NCBI RefSeq assembly: GCF_006715395.1
Contig: NZ_VFNC01000001.1
Location: 1 to 64,000 of the forward strand
Reading direction: 5' to 3'
Length of the DNA: 64,000 nt
Source of the DNA: Streptomyces sp. SLBN-31
GTDB taxonomy: Bacteria; Actinomycetota; Actinomycetes; Streptomycetales; Streptomycetaceae
Under the pieces are notes generated by a model. It searched no databases. It saw nothing but the letters and a program-made list of their open reading frames with translations, and was not told the DNA's origin. The translations under genes and the position numbers were made by a program. Positions 18,676-27,804 of this stretch are shown piece by piece (positions within the stretch are counted from its first letter, which is position 1; each line of letters opens with the position of its first letter).

Positions 18676-20664
18676 ATGCACGGGATGGGCGGGACGGTTG
18701 TGACGACCGAGGCACACACGCCTGTGGCACACGGCGACAGCGAGGCACTGGCCACGCTCCACCGCGTCTTCGGGTACGACAGCTTCCGCGGCGAGCAGGA
18801 AGCGGTCATCGAGCACGTGGTGGCGGGCGGCGACGCCGTCGTCCTCATGCCCACCGGCGGCGGCAAGTCGCTGTGCTACCAGATTCCGTCCCTGGTCAGA
18901 CCCGGCACGGGAATCGTGGTCTCCCCGCTCATCGCGCTGATGCAGGACCAGGTCGACGCGCTCCGGGCGCTGGGCGTGCGCGCCGGGTTCATGAACTCCA
19001 CGCAGGACTTCGACGAGCGGCGGGTGGTCGAGGCCGAATTCCTGGCCGGCGAACTCGATCTGCTCTACCTCGCCCCCGAGCGGCTGCGGCTGGACGCCAC
19101 CCTGGACCTGCTCTCCCGCGGCAAGATCGCCCTCTTCGCGATCGACGAGGCCCACTGCGTCTCCCAGTGGGGCCACGACTTCCGCCCGGACTATCTCGCC
19201 CTGTCCCTGCTCGGCGAGCGCTGGCCGGACGTACCGCGCGTCGCGCTCACGGCGACGGCCACCCGCGCCACGCACGAGGAGCTCACCCAGCGGCTGCACA
19301 TGCCGACCGCCCGGCACTTCGTGGCCAGCTTCGACCGGCCCAACATCCAGTACCGGATCGTGCCGAAGGCCGACCCGAAGAAGCAGCTGCTGGCGTTCCT
19401 GCGCGAGGAGCACGCCGGCGACGCGGGCATCGTGTACTGCCTCTCCCGCAAGTCGGTGGAGGCGACGGCGGAGTTCCTGACCCGCAACGGCATCGAGGCG
19501 GTGCCCTACCACGCGGGCCTGGACGCGGGCACCCGCGCGGCGCACCAGTCCAGGTTCCTGCGCGAGGAAGGCCTGGTCGTGGTCGCGACCATCGCCTTCG
19601 GAATGGGCATCGACAAGCCGGACGTCCGCTTCGTCGCCCACCTCGACCTGCCCAAGTCGGTCGAGGGCTACTACCAGGAGACGGGCCGCGCCGGACGCGA
19701 CGGCCTGCCCTCCACGGCCTGGATGGCCTACGGCCTCAACGACGTCATACAGCAGCGCAAGATGATCCAGTCGTCCGAGGGCGACGAGGCGTTCCGCCGC
19801 CGGGCCGCCGCCCACCTGGACGCGATGCTGGCGCTGTGCGAGAGCGCCCGGTGCCGGCGCGGCCAGCTCCTCGCCTACTTCGGGCAGGACCCGGATGCGG
19901 CGGACTGCGGCAACTGCGACACCTGCCTCACACCGCCCGAGACCTGGGACGGCACGGTCGCCGCGCAGAAGGTGCTGTCCACGGTGGTGCGGCTGCAGCG
20001 GGAGCGGGGGCAGAAGTTCGGCGCCGTGCAGATCGTCGACATCCTGCTGGGCAGGCGCACGGCCAAGGTCATCCAGTTCGACCACGACCAGCTCTCCGTG
20101 TTCGGCATCGGCGAGGACCTCACCGAGGGCGAGTGGCGCGGTGTCGTAAGGCAGTTGCTCGCGCAGGGGCTGCTCGCGGTCGAGGGCGACTACGGCACGC
20201 TCGTGCTCACCGAGGCGAGCGGGTCGGTGCTGCGGCGCGAGCGGGAGGTACCGCTGCGCAAGGAGCCGAAGAAGCCGGTGACCTCACGCTCGGCGTCCTC
20301 CGCGAAGGGCTCCAAGGCCAAGGCTGCCGCGGCCGAGCTTCCCGAGGCCCTCCAGCCGGCCTTCGAGGCGCTGCGCGCCTGGCGGGCCGAGCAGGCCAGG
20401 GAGCAGGGCGTCCCGGCCTACGTCATCTTCCACGACGCCACGCTCCGGGAGATCGCCACGGCCTGGCCGACCTCCGTGCAACAGCTGGGCGGCATCAGCG
20501 GCGTCGGCGAGAAGAAGCTGGTGACGTACGGCGAGGGGGTGCTGGCGGTGCTGGCCTCGCTGGGCGGGGCGCCCGGCGCGGCGCCCGCGGCGGACACCGG
20601 TCCGAGCGCCGAGGACGACTGGCCCGAGATGGAGGAGGAGCCGGAGCCGGACGACTGGATGTAG
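18676..20664 (+). CDS. recQ: RecQ-family ATP-dependent DNA helicase
   Basis: A 662-residue superfamily-2 3'-5' DNA helicase for repair and recombination. Walker [12 protein letters not shown], motif [20 protein letters not shown], motif [11 protein letters not shown], a zinc-binding cluster (CESARC...CGNCDTC), a winged-helix RQC region and a C-terminal HRDC domain (about 570-640) are all visible. ATG 18676 is preferred, with GGGGGA upstream, over the in-frame GTG at 18598 that falls in a DnaA-box-like sequence. An acidic tail ([10 protein letters not shown]) ends the protein. Domain content is that of full-length RecQ. Confidence 0.93.
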   Translation: MHGMGGTVVTTEAHTPVAHGDSEALATLHRVFGYDSFRGEQEAVIEHVVAGGDAVVLMPTGGGKSLCYQIPSLVRPGTGIVVSPLIALMQDQVDALRALGVRAGFMNSTQDFDERRVVEAEFLAGELDLLYLAPERLRLDATLDLLSRGKIALFAIDEAHCVSQWGHDFRPDYLALSLLGERWPDVPRVALTATATRATHEELTQRLHMPTARHFVASFDRPNIQYRIVPKADPKKQLLAFLREEHAGDAGIVYCLSRKSVEATAEFLTRNGIEAVPYHAGLDAGTRAAHQSRFLREEGLVVVATIAFGMGIDKPDVRFVAHLDLPKSVEGYYQETGRAGRDGLPSTAWMAYGLNDVIQQRKMIQSSEGDEAFRRRAAAHLDAMLALCESARCRRGQLLAYFGQDPDAADCGNCDTCLTPPETWDGTVAAQKVLSTVVRLQRERGQKFGAVQIVDILLGRRTAKVIQFDHDQLSVFGIGEDLTEGEWRGVVRQLLAQGLLAVEGDYGTLVLTEASGSVLRREREVPLRKEPKKPVTSRSASSAKGSKAKAAAAELPEALQPAFEALRAWRAEQAREQGVPAYVIFHDATLREIATAWPTSVQQLGGISGVGEKKLVTYGEGVLAVLASLGGAPGAAPAADTGPSAEDDWPEMEEEPEPDDWM

Positions 20665-20915
20665 GGGCGGACCGGGCACGCCCGGGGCTGGATCCCGTCG
20701 CGCCGCGGGACGGCGGAACTCCGGCGCGCCCGGGGCGGCGGCCGCGAATGCGTTCCTGCCAGCCGAGGTGTGGTCCGCGCTGGGCCTCGCCCTGGTGCGG
20801 GGGCTGGTCACAGGGTTCCTCGGCGCGAGACCGGTGCAGCGCCGGGGACCGGCGGAACGGCCCGCCCTGGTCGGCGCAACTCCGGCCCGCCAGGGCGACG
20901 GCAGCCCGACGCGGG
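20665..20915. other. Intergenic region between recQ and the M56 gene
   Basis: No gene is seen. It contains a 7-bp inverted repeat GCCCTGG/CCAGGGC (20864-20896, 19-base loop) that may end the leftward M56 transcript, and a weak CCGGG hairpin just after the recQ stop. Several similar GGCGnAACTCCGGC strings recur. Confidence 0.35.
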
Positions 20916-21857
20916 TCAGGCCAGCGCCGTCAGCCCGGGGCCGAAGACGATCAGCAGCGGCAGCAACGGCACCAGCGCGGCGACGGTCGCCGTGAGCGCC
21001 CGGTGGCGGCGGCCCAGCCTGCGCGGCGGCTGCAGCAGCCGGTCCACGCGCTCGCCGAGCAGACGGTGGCTGGAGGAGCAGGACAGTACGCCCCGGTGCT
21101 GGTTCAGCTCGATCAGCGCCAGCGCGGTCGTCAGGTGCCCGCACCGCCGTGACGCCGTGTCGTCGGCGGCCAGCTCGACCAGCCGGTGCGTCTGGTCGCA
21201 GAAGTGGGCGAACAACGGCACCCGGGGGAAACCCGTGGCCAGCGCCGTCGACAGATGCAGCAGCCAGTCGTGGTGGGCCCGCGCGTGGTCCTGCTCGTGC
21301 GTCAGTACGGCGTCTAGTTGGTGGTCGGTCAGCCGGTGCAGGGCGCCCGTCGTGACGACCAGCTGTGCCGGGTTGCCCGGCATCCACCAGGCGTCCGGAT
21401 ACTCGTCCTCCAGCACCAGCAGCGGACCGCGCGCCACCGCCTCCAGTCCGGCGGGCAGCTCCGGCGCCCGCTCGCGCAGATGCGCCCGGGTCACGCCGCG
21501 CCGCCGCCGCGCCTCGACGAACTCGCGGGTGAGCATCGCGGTGCTCCAGGCGGCCCCGCAGGCCAGCAGCAGGGTGAGGGCGGCTGCCCAGACGGGCGCG
21601 GCGGACAGGTCGTACGCCGCGGTCACCGCCGGCGGCGCGGGCGCGAAGAGCTGGGCGCGCACCGTGCCGAAGACGGCGGCCGCGCCCAGCGTCAGCGCCG
21701 TCAGGCAGCACAGCAGGACCGTGGCGACCAGGCACTGCCACACCCACAGGGCGACGACGGGCTCCCGCTCGGGCCAGGCCGCCCGCACCAGGGCGCGCGG
21801 CACCGGCACGGCGGCCGTCAGGGCGACGACGGTCAGCAGGAGCAGGCAGTAGGTCAT
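20916..21857 (-). CDS. M56-family (BlaR1/MecR1-like) membrane metallopeptidase
   Basis: A 313-residue integral membrane protein. Hydrophobic segments at the N-terminus (MTYCLLLLTVVALTAAVP), at about 35-65, 90-110 and at the C-terminus flank a zinc-protease core. The HEXXH motif is visible as LTHEQDHARAH, followed by the third ligand region LVELAADDTASRR. BlaR1-like proteins pair with a BlaI repressor, but no BlaI/CopY gene sits next to this one here. No penicillin-binding sensor domain is present, so this is the short Streptomyces-type M56 protein with unknown substrate. Confidence 0.85.
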   Translation of the reverse strand: MTYCLLLLTVVALTAAVPVPRALVRAAWPEREPVVALWVWQCLVATVLLCCLTALTLGAAAVFGTVRAQLFAPAPPAVTAAYDLSAAPVWAAALTLLLACGAAWSTAMLTREFVEARRRRGVTRAHLRERAPELPAGLEAVARGPLLVLEDEYPDAWWMPGNPAQLVVTTGALHRLTDHQLDAVLTHEQDHARAHHDWLLHLSTALATGFPRVPLFAHFCDQTHRLVELAADDTASRRCGHLTTALALIELNQHRGVLSCSSSHRLLGERVDRLLQPPRRLGRRHRALTATVAALVPLLPLLIVFGPGLTALA

Positions 21858-22072
21858 GCCGCGGGCTCCGGTTCCTGATCGAAGGAAAGGGGCGAGGGCG
21901 GGGCGGCCGGCGCAGGGCCCGTCTGTCCGGTGGGCCCGGCGCACGAGTCGCCCGCCGCCAGTATGACGGCGAAGGGGGCGGGAGTCAGGAGACGCGGAAG
22001 ACCCACTACGTCACGTGCATCCCCGGTCACGCGGCAACGACCGCCGGCCGGCTCCCTGCCCTCAACTCCCGC

Positions 22073-23293
22073 TCACCCCGCGACGATCCGCCCAGAGACC
22101 TCGCCGAGCCCCACCCGGACCCCGCTCGGCCCCGGCGCCCACGCCGAGAGCGTCACCACGTCCCCGTCCTCCAGGAACGTCCGCTTGCCCTCCGGAAGTT
22201 CCAGCGGGTCCCGTCCGTTCCAGGTCAGTTCCAGCAGGGACCCGCGCTGCCCGGCCTCCGGGCCGCTGACCGTGCCCGAGCCGTACAGGTCGCCGGTGCG
22301 CAGCGAGGCGCCGTTGACCGTCATCTGGGCCAGCTGCTGGGCGGCCGTCCAGTACATGGTGGAGAAGGGCGGCTCGGAGACGACGTGCCCGTTGACGGCG
22401 ACGGAGATCCGCAGGTCGTATCCGCTGGGCTCCACCGCCGTACCGGAGGAGCCGGTGTCGTCGAGGTACGGCAGCAGCGCGTGCGTGCGCTCCGGCGGTG
22501 CCACGCGCGCGTGGTCGAGCGCGTCAAGGGGCGTGACCCACGCCGACACCGACGTGGCGAACGACTTGCCGAGGAACGGGCCGAGGGGGACGTACTCCCA
22601 GGCCTGGATGTCCCGCGCCGACCAGTCGTTGAGCAGGCACAGCCCGAAGACGTGCTCGGGGAACTCCGTGAGTCCAACGGACGTTCCCATGGCGGAGGGC
22701 ACGCCCACCACGAAGCCCACCTCCGCCTCGATGTCGAGGCGGACCGACGGCCCGAAGACCGGCTCGGCGTCCCCCGGAGCCTTCCGCTGGCCGGAGGGCC
22801 GCACGACATCGGTGCCCGAGACGACCACCGTCCCCGACCGTCCGTGGTACCCGATCGGCAGGTGCTTCCAGTTCGGCGTCAGTGAGTCCGCCGCGTCCGG
22901 GCGGAAGATCTGGCCGACGTTCCGCGCGTGGTGCTCCGAGGAGTAGAAGTCGACGTAGTCCGCGACCTCGAAGGGGAGGTGGAGCGTCACCGACGACAGC
23001 GGGTGGAAGTGCTCGGCGATCGTCTCCCGGTGCACCGTCACCCACGCCGTCAGCGCACGGCGTACGTCCGACCAGGTGGTGCGCCCGGCGGACAGGAGCG
23101 CGTTCAGGGTCGGTTGCGCGAGCAGGGGCGCGTACGGCGAGCCGAGCGCCCGGGCGGCCGCGCCCGCGTCCAGGACATGGTCGCCGAGCCGGACGCCGAC
23201 GGTCCGCTCGCCGTCGGCCGCGAGCGAGAACACGCCGTAGGGGAGGTTGTGCGGGCCGAAGGGGTCGCCCTCGGGGACATCGAAGGGGGGCAT
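22073..23293 (-). CDS. fahA: Fumarylacetoacetase (tyrosine catabolism)
   Basis: A 406-residue FAH-family enzyme that hydrolyses 4-fumarylacetoacetate to fumarate and acetoacetate, the last step of tyrosine/homogentisate breakdown. An N-terminal FAA domain (PPFDVPEGDPFGPHNLPYGVF) precedes the catalytic domain. Metal and active-site segments DYVDFYSSEHHA, DIEAEVGFVVG, LLNDWSARDIQAWEY and GTVSGPEAGQRGSLLEL are present. ATG 23293 fits the family N-terminus and has GTGAGG upstream; GTG alternatives exist. No other homogentisate-pathway gene is in the window. Confidence 0.93.
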   Translation of the reverse strand: MPPFDVPEGDPFGPHNLPYGVFSLAADGERTVGVRLGDHVLDAGAAARALGSPYAPLLAQPTLNALLSAGRTTWSDVRRALTAWVTVHRETIAEHFHPLSSVTLHLPFEVADYVDFYSSEHHARNVGQIFRPDAADSLTPNWKHLPIGYHGRSGTVVVSGTDVVRPSGQRKAPGDAEPVFGPSVRLDIEAEVGFVVGVPSAMGTSVGLTEFPEHVFGLCLLNDWSARDIQAWEYVPLGPFLGKSFATSVSAWVTPLDALDHARVAPPERTHALLPYLDDTGSSGTAVEPSGYDLRISVAVNGHVVSEPPFSTMYWTAAQQLAQMTVNGASLRTGDLYGSGTVSGPEAGQRGSLLELTWNGRDPLELPEGKRTFLEDGDVVTLSAWAPGPSGVRVGLGEVSGRIVAG

Positions 23294-23411
23294 GGGGTGC
23301 TGCCTCACTCTCACCTGTGTCACGAGCCAAGAACCGCACACCGACGTGCGGTCGCGCCACACGTTACGGCCGAGTCGCCCGCCCTGGGCAGTGTCTAAAG
23401 AGTTTGCAATG

Positions 23412-23445
23412 TCCGAATTGGCCTTGTCGGAGCCCCCAATTCCGG
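23412..23445. promoter_or_regulatory. Inverted repeat between fumarylacetoacetase and ATP-grasp genes
   Basis: GAATTGG (23415-23421) and CCAATTC (23436-23442) form a 7-bp perfect, about 9-bp imperfect, inverted repeat with a 14-base spacer in an AT-richer patch between divergent genes. It is a candidate operator. Confidence 0.35.
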
Positions 23446-23500
23446 CTTAGCGTCCTTTGGGGGACACGGACGGGGTGGGTCCGGTCCGTAGGGGGGACAC

Positions 23501-24781
23501 GTGGGGGGACCCGTGGCCAGGAGCACGAGCAGTGTGCCTTTCGAGGCCGACCGCGCCGTGCCGGGCCTGATCGTCAAGTTCGGCGACTACCCGCTGCACC
23601 ACGGCGGAGTGGGCGCGATCCGCAGCCTGGGGCGCCTCGGCGTGCCCATGTACGCGATCACCGAGGACCCCTACACGCCCGCCGCCTCCTCACGCTATCT
23701 GAAGAAGTCCTTCGTCTGGCCGACCACCGGCACGGAGGACCCCGCCCACCTGGTCGAAGGCCTGCTGCGGATCGGGCGCCGCATCGGCCGCCCCGCCGTC
23801 CTCCTCCCCACCGACGAGGAGGCCGCCGTCCTGATCGCGGAACACCAGGACGTGCTCGCGGGCCGCTTCCTCTTCCCGCGCGTGGACCCGGCCCTGCCAC
23901 GCCGTCTCGCCAGCAAACAGGGCCTGCACGAACTGTGCGTGGAACACGGCATCGCGAGCCCGACGACCGCGTTCCCGCAGTCCTACGACGACATCGTCGC
24001 CTTCGCCGAGAAGGCCCGCTTCCCGGTGGTGGCCAAGAACCGCGAGGCGTTCCTGCGGCGCACCCGGCCGGCGGTCAACGGCACGACGAGGATCGCCACC
24101 CGGGAGGGCCTGCTGCGCCTGGCCCGCGACTGGGGCCAGCGCCCCGGCGTGATCCTGCAGGAGTACCTGCCCAGGGAGGACGCCGAGGACTGGATCGTGC
24201 ACGCCTACTTCGACCGGAACTCCACACCGCTCGCCATGTTCACGGGTGTGAAGGTCCGCTCCTGGCCCCCGCACGCGGGCATGACGGCGAACGCGTACGT
24301 CGTCGACAACCCGGAACTCGCCGACATCGCCGCGCGTTTCATCAAAGAGATCGGCTTCAGCGGCGTCATCGACCTCGACCTGCGCTTCGACCGGCGCGAC
24401 GGACAGTACAAGCTCCTCGACTTCAACCCCCGCATGGGCGCCCAGTTCCGGCTCTTCGAGAACGAGTCGGCGGTGGACGTCGTACGCGCCATGCACCTCG
24501 ATCTGACCGGACGCCCCGTCCCGGAGGGGGAACAGCGGGCCGGCCACCGGTACATCGTGGAGAACATCGACCTGCCCGCCCTGCTCGCCTACCGCCGCAG
24601 CGGCTACACGACGCCGCACGCACCGGCGCGCGCGAGCGGGACGGAGCTGGCCTGGCTCGCGGGTGACGACCCGCTGCCGTTCCTCACGATGCTCGCGCGC
24701 TTCGTGCGGCCGGGCGCGAAGCACCTGTATCAGCTGTGGCGGACCAACCGCCGCGGCGGCACCACCAGTTCGAGCAGCTAG
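23501..24781 (+). CDS. ATP-grasp domain carboxylate-amine ligase-like protein
   Basis: A 426-residue member of the ATP-grasp superfamily, which joins a carboxylate to an amine or thiol through an acyl phosphate. An N-terminal Rossmann-like part (GLIVKFGDYPLHHGGVGAIRS), a middle ATP-binding part (FPVVAKNREAFLRRTR; LQEYLPREDAEDWIVHAYF) and the metal-binding end (GVIDLDLRFDRRDGQYKLLDFNPRMGAQF, with Asp/Glu/Asn ligands) are visible. The start is ambiguous: GTG 23501 or GTG 23513, both behind G-rich sites. It is followed after 65 bp by a flavoprotein gene, likely cotranscribed. The substrate is unknown. Confidence 0.85.
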   Translation: MGGPVARSTSSVPFEADRAVPGLIVKFGDYPLHHGGVGAIRSLGRLGVPMYAITEDPYTPAASSRYLKKSFVWPTTGTEDPAHLVEGLLRIGRRIGRPAVLLPTDEEAAVLIAEHQDVLAGRFLFPRVDPALPRRLASKQGLHELCVEHGIASPTTAFPQSYDDIVAFAEKARFPVVAKNREAFLRRTRPAVNGTTRIATREGLLRLARDWGQRPGVILQEYLPREDAEDWIVHAYFDRNSTPLAMFTGVKVRSWPPHAGMTANAYVVDNPELADIAARFIKEIGFSGVIDLDLRFDRRDGQYKLLDFNPRMGAQFRLFENESAVDVVRAMHLDLTGRPVPEGEQRAGHRYIVENIDLPALLAYRRSGYTTPHAPARASGTELAWLAGDDPLPFLTMLARFVRPGAKHLYQLWRTNRRGGTTSSSS

Positions 24782-24846
24782 CCAGCGCGCCGGCTGTCCG
24801 AACCGGACACGAAGTGACGAAAGTGAACGTCCTGGGGAGGGACTTC

Positions 24847-26049
24847 GTGACTCAACCGGTTGCAGTCATCGGCGCCGGGCCCTTCGGCCTGTCGACCGCC
24901 GCCCATCTGCGCGCCCGGGGCATCCCGGTGCGCGTGTTCGGCGAGCCCATGGTCAGCTGGCGCGACCACATGCCCGCCGGAATGCTCCTGAAGTCGACGC
25001 CGGCCGCCTCCAGCTTCGACGCCCCGCAGCAGGGCCACACCCTTGCCGACTACTGCGAGGCCGCCGGCATCAGGCGGCTGGTGACGGACGAGGACATCAT
25101 CCCCGTCGAGACCTTCATCGCCTACGGCGAGTGGTTCCAGCAGAAGCTGGTGCCCGAGCTGGAGCGGGTGCGGGTGGTCTCGGTGGACCGGCGCGACGGA
25201 GGCGGCTTCGAACTGAAGCTGGACTCGGGCGAGTTGTTCACCGCCCGCGCGGTCGTCGTGGCGACCGGGCTGTCCGGCCTGTCCTACCTGCCTGCGGAAC
25301 TCGCCACGGCCGCCGCGGACGGCCCGGCCCCCACCGGCCCGGTCTCCCACAGTTCACAGCACCACGACCTCACGCGCTACTCCGGCAAGGACCTGATCGT
25401 CGTCGGCGCGGGCCAGTCCGCGCTGGAGACGGCGGCGCTGGCGGCCGAGGCGGGCGCGCAGGTACGGGTGGTCTCCCGCGGGCGCGGCAAGGTCGACTTC
25501 GGCGCACCGCCCTGGAAGCAGCCGAGGCTGCGCCCCGAGTCGCCCTTCGGCCGCGCCTGGTCCCTGTGGGCGTTCAGCTACTACCCGCAGCCCTACCGCT
25601 ATCTGCCCGCCCGGACCCGCCACTACCTGGTCCGCAGCGTCCTCGGCCCGCTCGGAGCCTGGTGGCTGCGCGACCGCTTCGAGGGCAAGGTGCAGGTCAG
25701 CGAGGTCGAGCAGATCGTGCGCACGGAGGCGGACGGTGGCGGCCCGGTGCTGACGGTCCGCACGCTCGACGGCCGGACGGACACGCTGGCCGCCGACCAC
25801 GTCATCGCGGCGACCGGCTACCGGGTGGACATCGCGGCCATGGACTTCCTCGGCCACGAACTGCGCACCCGTCTCGCCGTCAGCCGCGGCGCGCCCAGGC
25901 TGGGCGCCGGATACGTGTCCTCGGTACCGGGCCTGTACTTCACCGGCCTGCCGGCCGCGGCCTCGTACGGGCCGGTGATGCGGTTCGTGTGCGGTACGGA
26001 GTTCGCCTCGCCGCGGCTCGCCAAGCACCTTGCGGCGGCGCACGGTTGA
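24847..26049 (+). CDS. FAD-dependent NAD(P)-binding oxidoreductase
   Basis: A 400-residue flavoprotein of the lysine/ornithine N-monooxygenase and FMO-like fold. The FAD-binding GxGxxG (VAVIGAGPFGLSTAAHLRARG, at the N-terminus) and the second NADPH-binding motif (LIVVGAGQSALETAAL, about residue 175) are present. ATGY near residue 320 is the FMO-type signature. GTG 24847 is chosen because GGGGAGGG lies 5 bp upstream and the Rossmann motif then starts at residue 5; GTG 24814 is also in frame. The pairing with the ATP-grasp gene suggests a shared modification pathway, but the substrate cannot be told. Confidence 0.87.
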   Translation: MTQPVAVIGAGPFGLSTAAHLRARGIPVRVFGEPMVSWRDHMPAGMLLKSTPAASSFDAPQQGHTLADYCEAAGIRRLVTDEDIIPVETFIAYGEWFQQKLVPELERVRVVSVDRRDGGGFELKLDSGELFTARAVVVATGLSGLSYLPAELATAAADGPAPTGPVSHSSQHHDLTRYSGKDLIVVGAGQSALETAALAAEAGAQVRVVSRGRGKVDFGAPPWKQPRLRPESPFGRAWSLWAFSYYPQPYRYLPARTRHYLVRSVLGPLGAWWLRDRFEGKVQVSEVEQIVRTEADGGGPVLTVRTLDGRTDTLAADHVIAATGYRVDIAAMDFLGHELRTRLAVSRGAPRLGAGYVSSVPGLYFTGLPAAASYGPVMRFVCGTEFASPRLAKHLAAAHG

Positions 26050-26225
26050 GAGCGTGACGGACACGGTCGAAGGGGTCCGGCGCTGGCCGGGCCCCATGGC
26101 CCACGGTCACGGGAGGTGATCAAAATCCGGGGCCGGTACGGGAGTTGACGGTGTGACGCCGGTGAACGGGGCGGTCGTCCGGTTCGAGATGAGTCGGCGG
26201 TGCGTCCTGTCCGTATTCTCTGATC

Positions 26226-27038
26226 ATGGCCGCACCCACCGCATATGCACTCATCGCCACCGACCTGGACGGCACCCTTCTGCGAGGCGACGACACGCTC
26301 TCCGACCGGTCTCTCGCCGCCCTCGCGCGCGTGGCGGAGTCCGGCGCCCGGCACCTCGTGGTGACCGGCCGCCCCGCCCCCAGGGTGCGGCCGCTCCTGG
26401 ACGACCTGGGCAGCACGGGGCTCGCGGTGTGCGGGCAGGGCGCGCAGGTGTACGACGTCGGCGCGGACCGTCTGCTGTGGTCCGTCACGCTGGACCGGGA
26501 GCTGGCCGAGACGGCCCTCGGCAAGATCGAGGCCGAGGTGGGCGAGGTGTACGCGGCCGTCGACCAGGACGGCGTCGACGGGCTCACGCTCATCGAGCCC
26601 GGGTACCTGATGCCGCACCCGACCCTGCCCGCCGTACGCGTCGGCCGGCGCGACGACCTGTGGTGCGAGCCGATCAGCAAGGTGCTGCTGCGCCATCCCG
26701 ACCTGTCCGACGACGAGTTGGCGGCGACGGCGCGGTCGGTGGTCGGTTCCCTGGCCACCGTCACCATGTCGGGGCCCGGGACCGTCGAACTCCAGCCATG
26801 CGGCATCACCAAGGCGACGGGCCTGGCGCTGGCCGCCGAACACCTCGGCCTGGGACCGCGGCAGACCCTCGCGTTCGGGGACATGCCCAACGACATCCCG
26901 ATGTTCGACTGGGCCGCCCGGGGCATCGCCATGGCCAACGCCCATCCCGAACTGAAGGCGGTGGCCGACGAGGTCACCCTGTCGAACGAGGACGACGGCA
27001 TCGCCGTCGTCCTCGAGCGGTTGTTCGCGCAGGCCTAG
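26226..27038 (+). CDS. HAD-superfamily (Cof-type) phosphatase
   Basis: A 270-residue cytosolic HAD-IIB hydrolase, usually acting on sugar phosphates or other small phosphoesters. Motif I ATDLDGTLL (Asp nucleophile about residue 13), motif II VVTGRP, a Lys of motif III near GITKATGLAL and motif IV FGDMPNDIPMF are intact. ATG 26226 has no good ribosome-binding site, and a -10-like TATTCT ends 7 bp upstream, so the message may be leaderless. The gene is convergent with the transglycosylase-like gene. Confidence 0.88.
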   Translation: MAAPTAYALIATDLDGTLLRGDDTLSDRSLAALARVAESGARHLVVTGRPAPRVRPLLDDLGSTGLAVCGQGAQVYDVGADRLLWSVTLDRELAETALGKIEAEVGEVYAAVDQDGVDGLTLIEPGYLMPHPTLPAVRVGRRDDLWCEPISKVLLRHPDLSDDELAATARSVVGSLATVTMSGPGTVELQPCGITKATGLALAAEHLGLGPRQTLAFGDMPNDIPMFDWAARGIAMANAHPELKAVADEVTLSNEDDGIAVVLERLFAQA

Positions 27039-27066
27039 GCCCTGACGGACCTTCGGCTGTGCCGGC

Positions 27067-27549
27067 CTAGTAGGCGCCGTAGACGTTGTCGATGGAGCCG
27101 TAGCGCTGGTACGCGTAGTTGCAGGCGGCGGTGATGTTGGCGACCGGGTCGTAGGGGTCGTACGACGTGCCCGCGACGTGGTAGGCGGCGAACGTCGGGT
27201 CGATCACCTGCAGCAGGCCCTTGGAGGGGGTGCCGGCCAGGGCGTTGGAGTCCCAGTTGTTGATGGCGTAGGGGTTGCCCGAGGACTCGCGGATGACGTT
27301 GCGGTAGATGCCGTCGTAGGTGCCGGGGATGCCGTGCTGGGCCATGACCTGCAGGGACGCCCGGATCCAGCCGTCGAGGTTGTTGCTGTAGCCGAGCGAG
27401 GACGCGGTGACGACGCTGTCGGTCGCCGCGGAGGCGCTGGTCGCGCCGATGACCGGAAGGGCGAGCACGGCGGCGCCCGTTCCGACGACGGCGAGCTTGC
27501 GGACCAGGCGGGAGCGCTTGGTGAGGCGGTGGCGAGCGGTTGCGGGCAT
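27067..27549 (-). CDS. Secreted lytic-transglycosylase-like (SLT) cell-wall protein
   Basis: A 160-residue exported protein. A basic start (KRSRLVRKLA), a hydrophobic core and an ATSASAA cleavage region form the signal peptide (to about residue 42). The mature part matches the soluble lytic transglycosylase fold used for short Streptomyces cell-wall proteins: the catalytic Glu in NVIRESSGNPYAINNWDSN, GTPSKGLLQVIDPTFAAYH, and the end NITAACNYAYQRYGSIDNVYGAY. A c-di-AMP riboswitch fills the leader, as is typical for resuscitation and cell-wall hydrolase genes in this genus. Confidence 0.9.
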   Translation of the reverse strand: MPATARHRLTKRSRLVRKLAVVGTGAAVLALPVIGATSASAATDSVVTASSLGYSNNLDGWIRASLQVMAQHGIPGTYDGIYRNVIRESSGNPYAINNWDSNALAGTPSKGLLQVIDPTFAAYHVAGTSYDPYDPVANITAACNYAYQRYGSIDNVYGAY

Positions 27550-27563
27550 GGCGGGTTTCCTCT

Positions 27564-27762
27564 CCGTCGCCTGCGAGGTGAGCTGTCGGGTTCGGGCGGG
27601 AGTTGCCCGGCCGCGCCGCCCTACGGCGGCACGACTTCACCCCAAGCCGGTGAGGGCGTCCTTGGACGCCCGTCCGGCGGCTTACCTGGTTCCCCCGCTC
27701 CTGCCGTGCGTGTGAGTTGGTCGATGGTGGAGAACGGGCGGCGGCAGGATTAGGCGTCCGCC
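27564..27762 (-). ncRNA. Cyclic di-AMP riboswitch (ydaO/yuaA class)
   Basis: Read on the minus strand, the leader of the SLT gene has the conserved blocks of this class in order. They are GGACGCCTAATCCTGCCG (5' P1 region), GCGGGGGAACCAGGTAA, CTTGGGGTGAAGTC, CCGAACCCGACAGCT and CACCTCGCAGGCGAC (3' P1 partner). In known examples c-di-AMP binding turns the gene off. The start codon is about 15 bp past the element. Confidence 0.9.
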
Positions 27763-27774
27763 CGGCACGGCGGG

Positions 27775-27804
27775 AACGTATGCGAGAGCACATGTCCGGA
27801 ACAA
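27775..27804 (-). promoter_or_regulatory. Promoter for the riboswitch transcript
   Basis: On the minus strand, TTGTTC (27804-27799) and TACGTT (27780-27775) are separated by 18 bp. The expected start falls just before the riboswitch. Confidence 0.45.

Noticed and set aside
20284..21747. 487-residue minus-strand frame spanning the recQ end and the M56 gene
   Set aside because: It is a shifted-frame shadow of the M56 and recQ genes, Pro/Arg-rich without domains.
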